Assembly: GCA_002451695.1 (NCBI GenBank)
Contig: DKDC01000001.1
Coordinates: 30,871 to 94,870, forward strand
Source: Prevotellaceae bacterium UBA6858
GTDB taxonomy: Bacteria; Bacteroidota; Bacteroidia; Bacteroidales; Bacteroidaceae
Direction of reading: 5' to 3'
Length of the DNA: 64,000 nt
The position numbers and the translations under genes are program-made. Under the pieces are notes generated by a model. The model saw only the letters and a program-made list of their open reading frames with translations, did no database searches and was not told where the DNA came from. Every line of letters starts with the position of its first letter. Position 1 is the first letter of the stretch. Of this stretch, positions 16,253 through 24,693 are shown piece after piece.

Positions 16253-16933
16253 ATGGCTAATATAAAGACTAACGGTTCAACGGAAATGGCTGAAGTTTTC
16301 AGCCGCTCGGAAGCATTTCTCACCAAGCAGAAAAAGCCCATACTGATTGTTTTGGCGGCTTTGATTGTTGTAATAGGCGGAGGATTGCTTTACCACAATC
16401 TCGTTTCCGTACCGAAAGAAAACAAAGCCTCGACCGCGCTTGCAAAAGGCCAGGAATACTTCTCACAGGGTGATTGGCAGAAAGCCCTCAACGGCGACGG
16501 TGCGGGTTTTGCCGGCTTTGCAAGCATAGCAAAGCAGTACAGCGGAACCGACGCTGCAAACCTTGCAAAGCTTTATGCAGGTATCGCGCTCTACAACACA
16601 GGCAAGGTGCAAGAGGCACTCAAATATCTTAAAGACTACAGCACAGCCGGCGATGCGATGATTGAGGCAGAGGCTATCGGGGCTATGGGTGACTGCTACG
16701 CCACCCTCGGCCAGAAAGACGAAGCCGTAAACGCTTTCAAGAAAGCGGCAGCAAAGGCTGACAACAACTCCCTAAGTCCCATCTACCTTGTAAAGGCGGG
16801 TGAAGTTCTCGAGTCAGACAGCAAGTTTGACGAGGCTTTGAAGCTTTACCAAGAGGTCAAGGACAAATATGTGCAGAGCGCGATGCAGCAGGATATTGAC
16901 AAATACATCGAGCGCGCAACTGTAAAGAAGTAA
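16253..16933 (+). CDS. Membrane-anchored tetratricopeptide protein
   Basis: This 226-residue protein has a cytoplasmic N-terminus, one transmembrane segment (about residues 29-48, [20 protein letters not shown]) and an external TPR domain. Repeats are visible as [40 protein letters not shown] and [20 protein letters not shown]. The layout resembles YfgM-like periplasmic TPR proteins, which associate with the Sec translocon and foldases, but partner and function are not known here. It is followed after 13 bp by ribH, a conserved-looking but functionally unexplained pairing. Confidence 0.8.
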   Translation: MANIKTNGSTEMAEVFSRSEAFLTKQKKPILIVLAALIVVIGGGLLYHNLVSVPKENKASTALAKGQEYFSQGDWQKALNGDGAGFAGFASIAKQYSGTDAANLAKLYAGIALYNTGKVQEALKYLKDYSTAGDAMIEAEAIGAMGDCYATLGQKDEAVNAFKKAAAKADNNSLSPIYLVKAGEVLESDSKFDEALKLYQEVKDKYVQSAMQQDIDKYIERATVKK

Positions 16934-16946
16934 CTGCAAACAGGCA

Positions 16947-17438
16947 ATGTCGAGTAACGCATTCCAACTCTCCGACAGCGATATGTCTTCCGTTCCCTGT
17001 GGCAAGGGAATGAGAGTGGGTATAGTTGTAGCGGAATGGAATGACACTATAACCAAGGCACTTCTTGAAGGTGCAAAAAACACCCTTAAAGCCAACGGCG
17101 TGCTTCCCGAAGACATTGTGGTGGAGTTTGTTCCCGGCAGTTTTGAGCTGATTTTCGGGTGTTCGCAAATGGCGAAAAAGCACATTGCTGACGCAGTAAT
17201 TGCAATAGGCTGCGTAATCCGTGGCGACACGCCCCACTTCGACTACATTTGCCAGGCTGTGAGCGGCGGCATATCAAATATTAATGTCGAGGGTGACGTT
17301 CCCGTGATATTCGGATTGCTTACCACGAACAGTCAGGAGCAGGCCGAGGAACGTTCAGGGGGAATACTTGGAAACAAAGGCGATGAGTACGCCATCACAG
17401 CATTGAAGATGGTTGCTTTCGCGCAGAAATATAAATAA
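16947..17438 (+). CDS. ribH: 6,7-dimethyl-8-ribityllumazine synthase
   Basis: RibH condenses 5-amino-6-ribitylamino-uracil with dihydroxybutanone phosphate, the penultimate riboflavin step, usually as a pentamer or icosahedral 60-mer. The 163-residue protein shows [56 protein letters not shown] (substrate-binding His and the GDT phosphate contact) and [20 protein letters not shown]. It lies 13 bp after the TPR gene and 13 bp before tRNA-Tyr, so all three are probably in one transcript. No FMN riboswitch is visible upstream. Confidence 0.97.
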   Translation: MSSNAFQLSDSDMSSVPCGKGMRVGIVVAEWNDTITKALLEGAKNTLKANGVLPEDIVVEFVPGSFELIFGCSQMAKKHIADAVIAIGCVIRGDTPHFDYICQAVSGGISNINVEGDVPVIFGLLTTNSQEQAEERSGGILGNKGDEYAITALKMVAFAQKYK

Positions 17439-17451
17439 TCTGGAGATATAA

Positions 17452-17532
17452 GGGCAAATTCCAGAGTGGCCAAATGGGGCAGACTGTAAATCTGCTGACG
17501 TTCGTCTTCGGTGGTTCGAATCCATCTTTGCC
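17452..17532 (+). tRNA. tRNA-Tyr (anticodon GTA)
   Basis: The acceptor GGGCAAA pairs with TTTGCCC. The anticodon stem-loop is CAGA-CTGTAAA-TCTG with anticodon GTA. A long variable arm (class II) precedes the T-arm GGTTCGAATCC. The 3' CCA is not encoded. No separate promoter is seen, so it is likely cotranscribed with ribH. Confidence 0.95.
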
Positions 17533-17600
17533 CACAAAACATTCCGTTGAGAACTTATTCTTGACGGAATGTTTGTTTTCATATTCCTACCGCAAACCAC

Positions 17601-17629
17601 TTTGTTCTCAAAAATATGTTGTACTTTTG
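17601..17629 (+). promoter_or_regulatory. Promoter (-33 and -7) for the 17653 glycosyltransferase
   Basis: TTTG at 17601-17604 and TACTTTTG at 17622-17629 are separated by 17 bp, close to the Bacteroidota sigma consensus. The ATG follows 23 bp later. Confidence 0.65.
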
Positions 17630-17652
17630 ATAATGCAAATACAAAACAGCCA

Positions 17653-18681
17653 ATGAACTGCTACGCATCGCACAACTACCGCGATTTTTCGCACGCGGGG
17701 AACATCTCCAAGAATTTCAACGAACGCATAATGCAGGATATGGGGTTCAGGAATGCCGCCCTCAAGCAGACGCATTTCCACAATAAAGTCCTCGGTTTTT
17801 TCGCCACCCTTGCAGGGGTGTGCGTAATACCGTTCCGTCTGCACAAGGGCGACCGTCTCGTGTTGCAATATCCCGTGAAAAAGTACTACACTCTCATCTG
17901 CAAAATGGCTCATTGGCGCGGCGCAAAAGTAATCACGCTTATCCACGACCTTGGATGCTGCCGACGCAAGCGGCTCACGCCCGAAAAAGAAATGAGACGC
18001 CTGAGAAATTCCGACGCGCTTATCGTTCACAACAACAACATGAAGCGTTGGATTGAGGAACACGCCTACAAGGGGGGCGTTGCCGTCCATAAAATGACGG
18101 ACTATCCCGCCGAGGCTCAAGCAACCGTCCACAAATACAGCGGCGGCAAACCAAAAGTCCTGTATGCCGGTGCGCTGCCAAAGAAAAAAAACGCCTTTCT
18201 CTACGAACTTGCCGCGCAGGACATAAATTACGACATAGAACTTTACGGCAGGGGCTTTGACGGGACGCAAATAAAAAACGACTGCGTTCACTACCACGGA
18301 TTTGTGAGCGACACGGTTCTCATTTCGCAAAACAACTGCGATTTCGGGCTTGTATGGGACGGCGATTCGCTTGACGGATGCGAAGGCCCATACGGCAGCT
18401 ACCTGAAACTCAACAACCCGATAAAGACATCGCTATACATCCGCTGCCACCTTCCCGTGATTGTATGGGAGCAAGCCGCCATTGCCGAAGTTGTGAAAGA
18501 GAAAGAAATCGGCATTTGCGTGGCTTCGCTGCACGACCTTGACAAAACCCTTGCCCAAATCACACCCGAGGAATACGACAAGCTCGAACGCAACGTGATT
18601 GAGTGGAGCAAGGAACTGAAAAACGGCAACTGCACGCGAAATGCCATAAACGAATGCCTTGCATACCTGCAAGGGAAATAG
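17653..18681 (+). CDS. Glycosyltransferase, galactofuranosyltransferase-like
   Basis: This 342-residue cytoplasmic or membrane-associated protein resembles GT4-like sugar transferases of the capsular galactofuranosyltransferase type. The N-terminal Rossmann half has LVLQYPVKKYYTLICKMAHW, KVITLIHDLGCCRRKR and SDALIVHNNNMKRWIEE. The C-terminal half has KVLYAGALPKKKNAFLYEL, YDIELYGRGFDG, CDFGLVWDGDSLDG and YGSYLKLNNPIKTSLYIRC, the donor-sugar binding side. The start is set by its promoter and the MNCYASHNYRDFSHAGN N-terminus. It stands alone, outside any capsule cluster, so acceptor and product are unknown. Confidence 0.8.
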   Translation: MNCYASHNYRDFSHAGNISKNFNERIMQDMGFRNAALKQTHFHNKVLGFFATLAGVCVIPFRLHKGDRLVLQYPVKKYYTLICKMAHWRGAKVITLIHDLGCCRRKRLTPEKEMRRLRNSDALIVHNNNMKRWIEEHAYKGGVAVHKMTDYPAEAQATVHKYSGGKPKVLYAGALPKKKNAFLYELAAQDINYDIELYGRGFDGTQIKNDCVHYHGFVSDTVLISQNNCDFGLVWDGDSLDGCEGPYGSYLKLNNPIKTSLYIRCHLPVIVWEQAAIAEVVKEKEIGICVASLHDLDKTLAQITPEEYDKLERNVIEWSKELKNGNCTRNAINECLAYLQGK

Positions 18682-18775
18682 GGGTATAGGGGCTGTGTCA
18701 TAAGATATTTGCCGCATTTCCTCACATACGCCAAGCAAATACATAATACACAAGCAGCCAACAAATTGCGCCGCC

Positions 18776-19018
18776 GTAGGGGCGTATGGCATACGCCCCG
18801 AGTTGCGCCGATTGGCGATATTGTGGCATCGCTTTGCGATGCGGTTTGTGCGGTGGGGTAAAGGGCGCATGCAATACGCCCCTACAATTTCCGCAAAACT
18901 TGTTCAGACACTCCGCATTCTCTCCTTCCGAAAACTACATCGGACATGGAAAAAACTATGTCTGATGTAGTATGAATTATGTCTGATATAATTTTTTCTA
19001 CATAGGACATAGTTTTCG
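18776..19018. repeat. Composite intergenic repeat, copy 4 (B + internally inverted A)
   Basis: Module B (18776-18885) has both palindromes, the right one altered to GGGCGCATGCAATACGCCC. Module A (about 18930-19018) is chimeric. Its B-proximal third reads in the minus orientation (CGAAAACTACATCGG, then GAAAAAACTA), but from TGTCTGATGTAG at about 18959 it switches to the plus orientation and ends at TAGGACATAGTTTTCG. The 661-bp gap lies between the convergent glycosyltransferase and yqeY; 19019-19200 shows nothing recognisable. Confidence 0.85.
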
Positions 19019-19202
19019 CCCTTTGCATCATACTGAAAAACAAGACGTTATTCTTCGCACAACCTTACAACGTAAAACTTTGCAATTCAAGCCTTTACGC
19101 TGTTTTGACATTTAGTGGCAACCGCACGAAACACTCCGCCACTCTACCACCCCTAACATTCTGTGGAAATTGAAATCACGACCGCAAGCGTTGGCGAAAG
19201 TG

Positions 19203-19236
19203 GCAAAAAACAGGGCGTGTGCAAATACACACGCCC
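19203..19236 (-). terminator. Rho-independent terminator after yqeY (palindrome-like)
   Basis: A perfect 9-bp stem GGGCGTGTG / CACACGCCC (19213-19236) with a six-base loop is followed on the minus strand by TGTTTTTT. It ends the murG-to-yqeY operon. The stem strongly resembles the module B palindrome. Confidence 0.85.
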
Positions 19237-19281
19237 ATATTCTTTTACCGTTAAATTATCTGTCAACAAAGCTGGCACGAT

Positions 19282-19302
19282 GCGGCGTATTGCATACGCC
19301 CA
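19282..19302. repeat. Isolated half of module B palindrome
   Basis: GGCGTATTGCATACGCC at 19284-19300 stands alone, without the second palindrome or module A, between the yqeY stop and its terminator. It is probably a decayed or solo copy. Confidence 0.7.
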
Positions 19303-19342
19303 CCAATCCGTCGCGAAATCAGCGCATGCCCGGTTATGCCTC

Positions 19343-19792
19343 TTATGCCAGAAGTTTCCTGACTATTTCGGATATTATCCTGCCGTCGGCCTTGCCGGCA
19401 AGCGTTTTTGTCGCTGCCCCCATCACCTTTCCCATGTCGCGCATGGACGTTGCGCCAACGCTTGCTATTATCGCCTTGACCTCTTTCTCCACTTCCCCGT
19501 CTGAAAGCTGTTTTGGCAAATACGCCTCTATCACCTTAACCTGCGCCTCCTCTTCTTCGGCAAGATCGGCACGGTTCTGCCCGTGATACAAAGCAGCCGT
19601 GTCTTTCCCCTGCTTTGCCATTTTGGCAAGGATTTTCAGAGCCGCATCGTCCGAAAGCTCATCATTTGCCCCGGGGGCGGTCTTTGCCTCTATGAAATTC
19701 TTCTTGATGTTGCGCAATGCCTCAAGGCGCACCTTGTCGTGCGCCTTCATTGCCGCCATTATGTCTTTGCTAATCTGTTCAAACAATGCCAT
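19343..19792 (-). CDS. yqeY: GatB/YqeY domain protein
   Basis: This 149-residue protein matches the YqeY family, related to the C-terminal tRNA-binding domain of amidotransferase GatB: N-terminal DIMAAMKAHDKVRLEALRNI, middle AYLPKQLSDGEVEKEVKAII, and C-terminal MRDMGKVMGAATKTLAGKADG. Its biochemical role is not established. It follows ftsZ directly (13-bp gap), an order also seen in other Bacteroidales, and is the last gene of the division operon before the terminator at 19203. Confidence 0.9.
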   Translation of the reverse strand: MALFEQISKDIMAAMKAHDKVRLEALRNIKKNFIEAKTAPGANDELSDDAALKILAKMAKQGKDTAALYHGQNRADLAEEEEAQVKVIEAYLPKQLSDGEVEKEVKAIIASVGATSMRDMGKVMGAATKTLAGKADGRIISEIVRKLLA

Positions 19793-19805
19793 TGTATTTG
19801 TGTTT

Positions 19806-21122
19806 TTAGAATTTTATCGCACCCGTGTCCGCCGGTGTCTCCGCGTCATTGGAACGTTCCGCCACCGCGCCGCCGTAGTTTTTCTCGTATATGCGCCGCA
19901 ACATCGCGCTGCTGCGGTGCGCTGTAGGAGTTTGCTCCACCATTGATATTATGTCATCGTTGTCGATGTCAACGTCGTTGAAACGGAAAACATGGTGAGG
20001 GCGGCGGTAAGCTCCCGCACGGCTTTTGTCCTCATAGCCGAACTTTTTGCGCCGTTCCGCCTTCTTCTCCTCCTCTTCCGCAGCCTGTGCCGCCCGTTCC
20101 GACTCATCGCCGCCATTGCGTATGAGGTATTCCTCCATATACGGCACATTTGCCAGCCCGAACCCCGAAGCCAGCACAGTAACCTTGACCTGCTTGCCAA
20201 GAGACGGGTCGAAAGCTATGCCCCACTTCACCTCGAAATCCCTGCCGAACTTGCTCATGAAATCATGAACCTCGTTCATTTCCTCCATCGTGATGGTGTC
20301 CTCGTCCTTGTCGGAGCAGTATATGTAAAGCAGCACCTTCTTGGCGTCGAAAATGTCGTTGTTGTTGAGCAGCGGGGAATTGAGCGCATCGTCTATGGCG
20401 CTCTTCACACGAAGTTCGCCCTCGCCTGTACCCGTGCTCATTATGGCAACGCCGCCGTCGCGAAGCACGGTGCACACATCGTTAAAGTCGAGGTTTATCT
20501 TGCCGTGGGTTGTTATAATCTCGGCTATGCTTCTTGCCGCAAGCGTCAGAGTGTCGTCAGCACGGCCGAAAGCGTCGCTGATTGTAAGTTCCGGGTATAT
20601 CTCGCGCAAACGCTCGTTGTTGACCACAAGCAAAGCGTCAACATTCTTTGATATGGCCTCCACGCCGTCCAAAGCCTGGTCTATCTTGCGGTTTCCCTCA
20701 AATTGGAATGGAATGGTAACGATGCCAATCGTGAGGATGTTTTTGCTTTTGGCCTCACGCGCTATAATCGGGGCTGCACCTGTACCTGTGCCGCCGCCCA
20801 TGCCGGCTGTGATAAACACCATTTTCGTGCCGTCCGAAAGCATCTTGTCGATAGATTCTATGCTCTCCTCCGCCGCATGGCGCGCCTTTTCGGGGATGTT
20901 TCCCGCTCCAAGGCCCTCGCTTCCCAACTGCACCTTAAACTGCACGGGAGAATCGTCCAAAGCCTGCGCGTCCGTGTTGCAAACCACGAAACTCACATCG
21001 TGTATTCCTGTTTGGTACATATGGTTGACGGCATTCCCGCCGCCGCCGCCAACACCTATTACTTTTATTATATGAGGGTTGCCCGTTCTGAAGGCAAAGT
21101 CAACTATTTGATTATCGTCCAT
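19806..21122 (-). CDS. ftsZ: Cell division protein FtsZ, canonical copy (downstream paralog)
   Basis: FtsZ is the tubulin-like GTPase that polymerises into the division ring. This 438-residue copy has all expected motifs: GVGGGGGNAV (24-32), CNTDAQAL (48-55), the tubulin signature GGGTGTG (109-115), FEGNRKIDQALDG, DAFGRADD (183-190) with the guanine-stacking Phe, and the T7 loop NLDFNDV (N210, D212, D215) that completes the neighbour's active site. A charged linker (EEEEKKAERRKKFG) leads to the Bacteroidales-type C-terminal motif DIDNDDIISMVEQTPT. It lies 18 bp downstream of a second ftsZ. Most Bacteroidota are expected to have one. Confidence 0.95.
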   Translation of the reverse strand: MDDNQIVDFAFRTGNPHIIKVIGVGGGGGNAVNHMYQTGIHDVSFVVCNTDAQALDDSPVQFKVQLGSEGLGAGNIPEKARHAAEESIESIDKMLSDGTKMVFITAGMGGGTGTGAAPIIAREAKSKNILTIGIVTIPFQFEGNRKIDQALDGVEAISKNVDALLVVNNERLREIYPELTISDAFGRADDTLTLAARSIAEIITTHGKINLDFNDVCTVLRDGGVAIMSTGTGEGELRVKSAIDDALNSPLLNNNDIFDAKKVLLYIYCSDKDEDTITMEEMNEVHDFMSKFGRDFEVKWGIAFDPSLGKQVKVTVLASGFGLANVPYMEEYLIRNGGDESERAAQAAEEEEKKAERRKKFGYEDKSRAGAYRRPHHVFRFNDVDIDNDDIISMVEQTPTAHRSSAMLRRIYEKNYGGAVAERSNDAETPADTGAIKF

Positions 21123-21140
21123 TTTCCTGTGATTTTATAG

Positions 21141-22499
21141 TCAGTTGCCGAAATATATTTTGCCGTTGGCTGAACCCGAATACGCTTCTTCTGCGTTTTC
21201 ACGTGCCTCCGTCCCGGCATAATCGTCAGACTGCCGTTGTATATTCTTCAAAGTCTCGTACCTGCGCGATTGCGTGTTGCTGTCCGAAACCATGTCAATT
21301 ACATCTTCGTTGTCGAGGTCACTGTCCGAAAACCTGTAAACAAGGTGGGAACGCCTCTGCCTGCTCATCACCTTGGGGTAGAAAATCTCTCGGCGGCGGT
21401 TGCGCACCTCCTGCACCTCTGGAGACTCTGCACCACTCCCGACAACCTCTGCCGGCAACTCCTGCCGCATATCGTCAGACACATAAGGCTGGGTTGCCAG
21501 TCCGAAGCCAGATGCAAGAATTGTAACCCTTATCTTGCCCCCCATTTCCGGCACATACGCCAGTCCCAGCTTGGTGTCGAACTCCCGGTTTACAAACTTG
21601 TCCATGAACTCATGAAGTTCGCCGGTTTCCTGCATCGTTATGGACTCCTCGTTTTTGTCGGACGTGTATATGGCTATCGTGGCGCGGCGGGCGTTAAAAA
21701 TGTCGTTGTCGTTAAGCAACGGCGACTCAATGGCATTCTTTATTGCTTCCGAAACACGGTTCTCACCCTCCGCCTCGCCTGTGCTTATCAACGCTATACC
21801 GCCATTTTTAAGCACTGTGTTCACATCGTTGAAGTCAAGATTCCAGTGCATCGGCGTTGTTATTATATCTGCAATGCTCTTCACCGCCACAAACAACGTG
21901 TCATCGGACATCCGCAACGCCTCTATCCAGGTTTTGAACGCGCATATCTCGCAAAGACGCTCGTTGTTGATGACAAGCAGCGAGTCCACGTATTTTGACA
22001 GTTCGTAAACGCCGTCGAGCGCACGGTCTATTCTCAATTCGCGCTCCATGGCAAAAGGAATGGTTACTATGCCCACGGTAAGCATACCCGCCTTTTTGGC
22101 TTCGCGGGCTATTACAGGAGCCGCGCCTGTGCCTGTGCCGCCGCCCATGCCAGCTGTGATGAAAACCATCCGCGTGCCGTCGCAAAACATCTTTTGTATC
22201 TCGTCAAGACTGTCTTCGGCAATCTTACGCGCCTTTTCGGGATTGCTTCCCGTTCCAAGTCCCTCCGAGCCTAACTGGCGGCGGATTGGCACTGGGTTTC
22301 TTTCAAGATCCATGCGGTCGGTATTGCAAACCTCGAAACGCACATTGTGAAGTCCTTCTTCGTACATACGGGCAACGGCATTGCCACCGCCACCGCCAAC
22401 ACCTATCACCTTTATTATGCGGGGGTCGCTTGCAGACACAACCTCGCTTTCCTTTGGCAGGTTAAAATCTATGGTAGCATTGTCTTCTGATACGCTCAT
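21141..22499 (-). CDS. ftsZ: FtsZ paralog with diverged nucleotide pocket (upstream copy)
   Basis: This second, 452-residue FtsZ is intact and carries GVGGGGGNAV (34-42), GGGTGTG (119-125) and an intact T7 loop NLDFNDV (N220, D222, D225). It differs near the nucleotide: CNTDRMDL replaces CNTDAQAL, FAMERELRIDRALDG replaces FEGNRKIDQALDG, and CAFKTWIEALRMSDD replaces YPELTISDAFGRADD, so the Phe that stacks on guanine is Leu. The linker is Gln/Arg-rich, but the C-terminal DLDNEDVIDMVSDS motif aligns with that of the other copy. It keeps the usual position 52 bp after ftsA. It may still bind GTP, or act as a modulating partner; heteropolymerisation is inference. Confidence 0.92.
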   Translation of the reverse strand: MSVSEDNATIDFNLPKESEVVSASDPRIIKVIGVGGGGGNAVARMYEEGLHNVRFEVCNTDRMDLERNPVPIRRQLGSEGLGTGSNPEKARKIAEDSLDEIQKMFCDGTRMVFITAGMGGGTGTGAAPVIAREAKKAGMLTVGIVTIPFAMERELRIDRALDGVYELSKYVDSLLVINNERLCEICAFKTWIEALRMSDDTLFVAVKSIADIITTPMHWNLDFNDVNTVLKNGGIALISTGEAEGENRVSEAIKNAIESPLLNDNDIFNARRATIAIYTSDKNEESITMQETGELHEFMDKFVNREFDTKLGLAYVPEMGGKIRVTILASGFGLATQPYVSDDMRQELPAEVVGSGAESPEVQEVRNRRREIFYPKVMSRQRRSHLVYRFSDSDLDNEDVIDMVSDSNTQSRRYETLKNIQRQSDDYAGTEARENAEEAYSGSANGKIYFGN

Positions 22500-22551
22500 C
22501 GTTCTGCTTTTTGAAATAAAAACAAGTGCAGCAAATCAAGTCCGCGCATTG

Positions 22552-23958
22552 TCATTCATCGGGGCTTACCACCTTGTCTGCGGTCTCCTTTACCTTCTTT
22601 GCCATATTTTTGAACCACGAGGAAATCCTACCGGGCTTTTTCGGTTCTTCAGACACATCCTCTTTTGTTACTTTCGGCTTTTTGTTCAAGTCGTCAACAT
22701 TGTCCTTAGTTTCCCCAACCGCGCTTTCTTCAGGTTTTTCGCCATCAAACAGACCTTGGTCTTCGGAAATTGCATCGCCTGCGCATTCCTCCTTACCCAA
22801 TGAAAGCAAAGAAAGAATGGCATTGAGAGAACCATCGGCACGTTTGGCTTCCTGGAACTTGGCGTTTACCTGAAAATTAACAAACTTGGCGAACCTTATC
22901 TTCTCCTCCCCTATTTTGGTGAACTGCTTGAACGCCTTGCCCAAATCGCGGAGATTTGAGCCGCCGCCGGTAAGTACGGCACCGCTTATCAAATCCTCGT
23001 TCACCTTCAAACCGGAACGGCGTATCTGCTCTTCTACATTAACAAGTATCTCCTCCATTCGGGCTTCGATTATCTCATTAAGCTCGCGTGCCTTTATTTC
23101 CCGCCCGTCGCTCAGCTTGTATGTTGCATCGTTTGCCTCGTCAACGTTTTCCTTTTCGGGAAAAGCAGAACCGTGGTTGCGTTTCAACGCTTCAGCCTCA
23201 GACTTCTCTATTCTGAAAACCGAGGCTATGTCTTTTGTTATGTTGTCCGAGCCAAGAGGTATAACGGCAAGGCGGCGCAATAGCTTGGAAGAATAAATTG
23301 CTACAGTCGTGGTGTCCATGCCAAAGTCCACAAGAACACAACCCGTGCGTTTTGCGTCCATACTAAGCAAGCCGTCCCCAAGCACGATAGGAGTCATCAT
23401 GTATTCCACTTTCTTGAAACCGGCGCGCATAAGGCAGTCTTTTATTTTCTCGTAAAAGTCATGCCTGTAGAACACATTAAGAAAACTTCCTTCCAGCCTG
23501 TCGGTAACAACTCCCACCACCGAGGATGACGAAGTTTGGCGTTGCTTTCCCAGATAATAGTCTTGCGGAATTATTTTTGTAAGCCAATATTTCCTTATGT
23601 CCAGTTCGCGGTCTTCCTCGTACAAGGCATCAACAATATCCTGCGTTACCTTTGTTTCCGCGTCAAACTCACGCGTTACCGTATTCAATACAGAATGCAG
23701 GCTCTGCCCGCCTATGCAAACGTAAACCTTGGATATGTTTCGCTTGACCGCATCCTGAAGACGCAATTTTATATTCTTAAGGCATTCCGTGGCTTGATCC
23801 AAATTGTGTGCGTAGCCTCGCTTGATGCAGGCGTTTGAATCCTCTTGGGCATATGCCATTATCTGAATGCTACTGTCCGCCATTCTCCGGCCAATCATTC
23901 CTGTTATCTTTGACGAGCCTATCTCTATAGCAGCTATAAAATTGTCTGTTGTAGCCAT
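22552..23958 (-). CDS. ftsA: Cell division protein FtsA
   Basis: FtsA is the actin-like protein that tethers FtsZ filaments to the membrane. The 468-residue protein shows the actin-fold phosphate loop AIEIGSSKITGMIGRR (10-25), VYVCIGGQSLHSV, the 1C-subdomain region around 85-165, CVLVDFGMDTTTVAIYS (about 217-233) and VLTGGGSNLRDLGKAF (about 327). The C-terminal segment RISSWFKNMAKKVKETADKV is a basic amphipathic helix suited to membrane binding. It lies 7 bp after ftsQ and ahead of the two ftsZ genes, whose tails it presumably recognises. Confidence 0.97.
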   Translation of the reverse strand: MATTDNFIAAIEIGSSKITGMIGRRMADSSIQIMAYAQEDSNACIKRGYAHNLDQATECLKNIKLRLQDAVKRNISKVYVCIGGQSLHSVLNTVTREFDAETKVTQDIVDALYEEDRELDIRKYWLTKIIPQDYYLGKQRQTSSSSVVGVVTDRLEGSFLNVFYRHDFYEKIKDCLMRAGFKKVEYMMTPIVLGDGLLSMDAKRTGCVLVDFGMDTTTVAIYSSKLLRRLAVIPLGSDNITKDIASVFRIEKSEAEALKRNHGSAFPEKENVDEANDATYKLSDGREIKARELNEIIEARMEEILVNVEEQIRRSGLKVNEDLISGAVLTGGGSNLRDLGKAFKQFTKIGEEKIRFAKFVNFQVNAKFQEAKRADGSLNAILSLLSLGKEECAGDAISEDQGLFDGEKPEESAVGETKDNVDDLNKKPKVTKEDVSEEPKKPGRISSWFKNMAKKVKETADKVVSPDE

Positions 23959-23965
23959 ATTTATA

Positions 23966-24691
23966 TTATTTCTTGCATATTATCTGATTGTCGTACTCTA
24001 AATCTATCCTGGAATATTTGTTCCAGCCAACCTGCGGCAAAACCTGGGAATAAAAAGCCTTTAGCCGCTTAAGTTTCTGCGGAATTCCGCCCGGCTGTCC
24101 GATGTAAACCACGTGGTTGCCTATTCTCGGGTAAAGCTCCACGTTTCCTGCGGTGTCAACGCTAATCTGCTCTATCTGGCTGTCCCAAAACTTGTCGTAT
24201 TTCAGCAAACGCCCTATCGGCAAAAGTTTTGAATGGGCGTACTGCCTTGATATATGCCCTGTGGCCACAACCAAGTCTGCGGAATAGTGCATATGCGGCA
24301 TTATCTTCCCCCGGGTGTCCATATAATAATTGTCACCGTTATCGCTAATCACCCTCATGACGGGCAGACGCTGCGTCACGGTTACATAAACGCGGTCTCC
24401 CGCTGTTTTGTAGCTTGTCGTGTTGTCTATGAAAGGATTCTTTGCAAGCACCTTCTCAATCTCGGCACAATTAATGCCGTTCATCTTCTTCCCTATCGGA
24501 TACACCTTTGCCTCTTTGAGTATCGCGCGTATCTCGGAGGGCGTGATAAACCCCGCCACGTCGCTGTCTTTCACTACCACCTCCACCGCAGCGCAATGCT
24601 GCCGCATTTCGGGATTGTTAAGCACAGTAACAGCCAGCCCCAGATATACGGCAAGGGCGAGCAGCAACAACAACTTCAGCAGGTTCTTCAT
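23966..24691 (-). CDS. ftsQ: Cell division protein FtsQ/DivIB
   Basis: FtsQ is a bitopic divisome protein. The 241-residue protein has a short cytoplasmic start, one membrane helix (LLKLLLLLALAVYLGLAVTV, about 4-23) and a POTRA-type domain: GFITPSEIRAILKEAKVYP, MNGINCAEIEKVLAKNPFI, YVTVTQRLPVMRVI. The beta domain follows to the C-terminus. It is compact, as usual for Bacteroidota. Its position between murC (2-bp gap) and ftsA (7-bp gap) is the standard gene order. Confidence 0.93.
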   Translation of the reverse strand: MKNLLKLLLLLALAVYLGLAVTVLNNPEMRQHCAAVEVVVKDSDVAGFITPSEIRAILKEAKVYPIGKKMNGINCAEIEKVLAKNPFIDNTTSYKTAGDRVYVTVTQRLPVMRVISDNGDNYYMDTRGKIMPHMHYSADLVVATGHISRQYAHSKLLPIGRLLKYDKFWDSQIEQISVDTAGNVELYPRIGNHVVYIGQPGGIPQKLKRLKAFYSQVLPQVGWNKYSRIDLEYDNQIICKK

Positions 24692-24693
24692 TT

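Noticed and set aside
21900..22010. A frameshift in the upstream ftsZ around CAFKTWIEALR
   Set aside because: The frame is intact, lengths align without gaps to the other FtsZ, and the sequence on both sides resumes conserved motifs, so substitution is more likely than a double frameshift.
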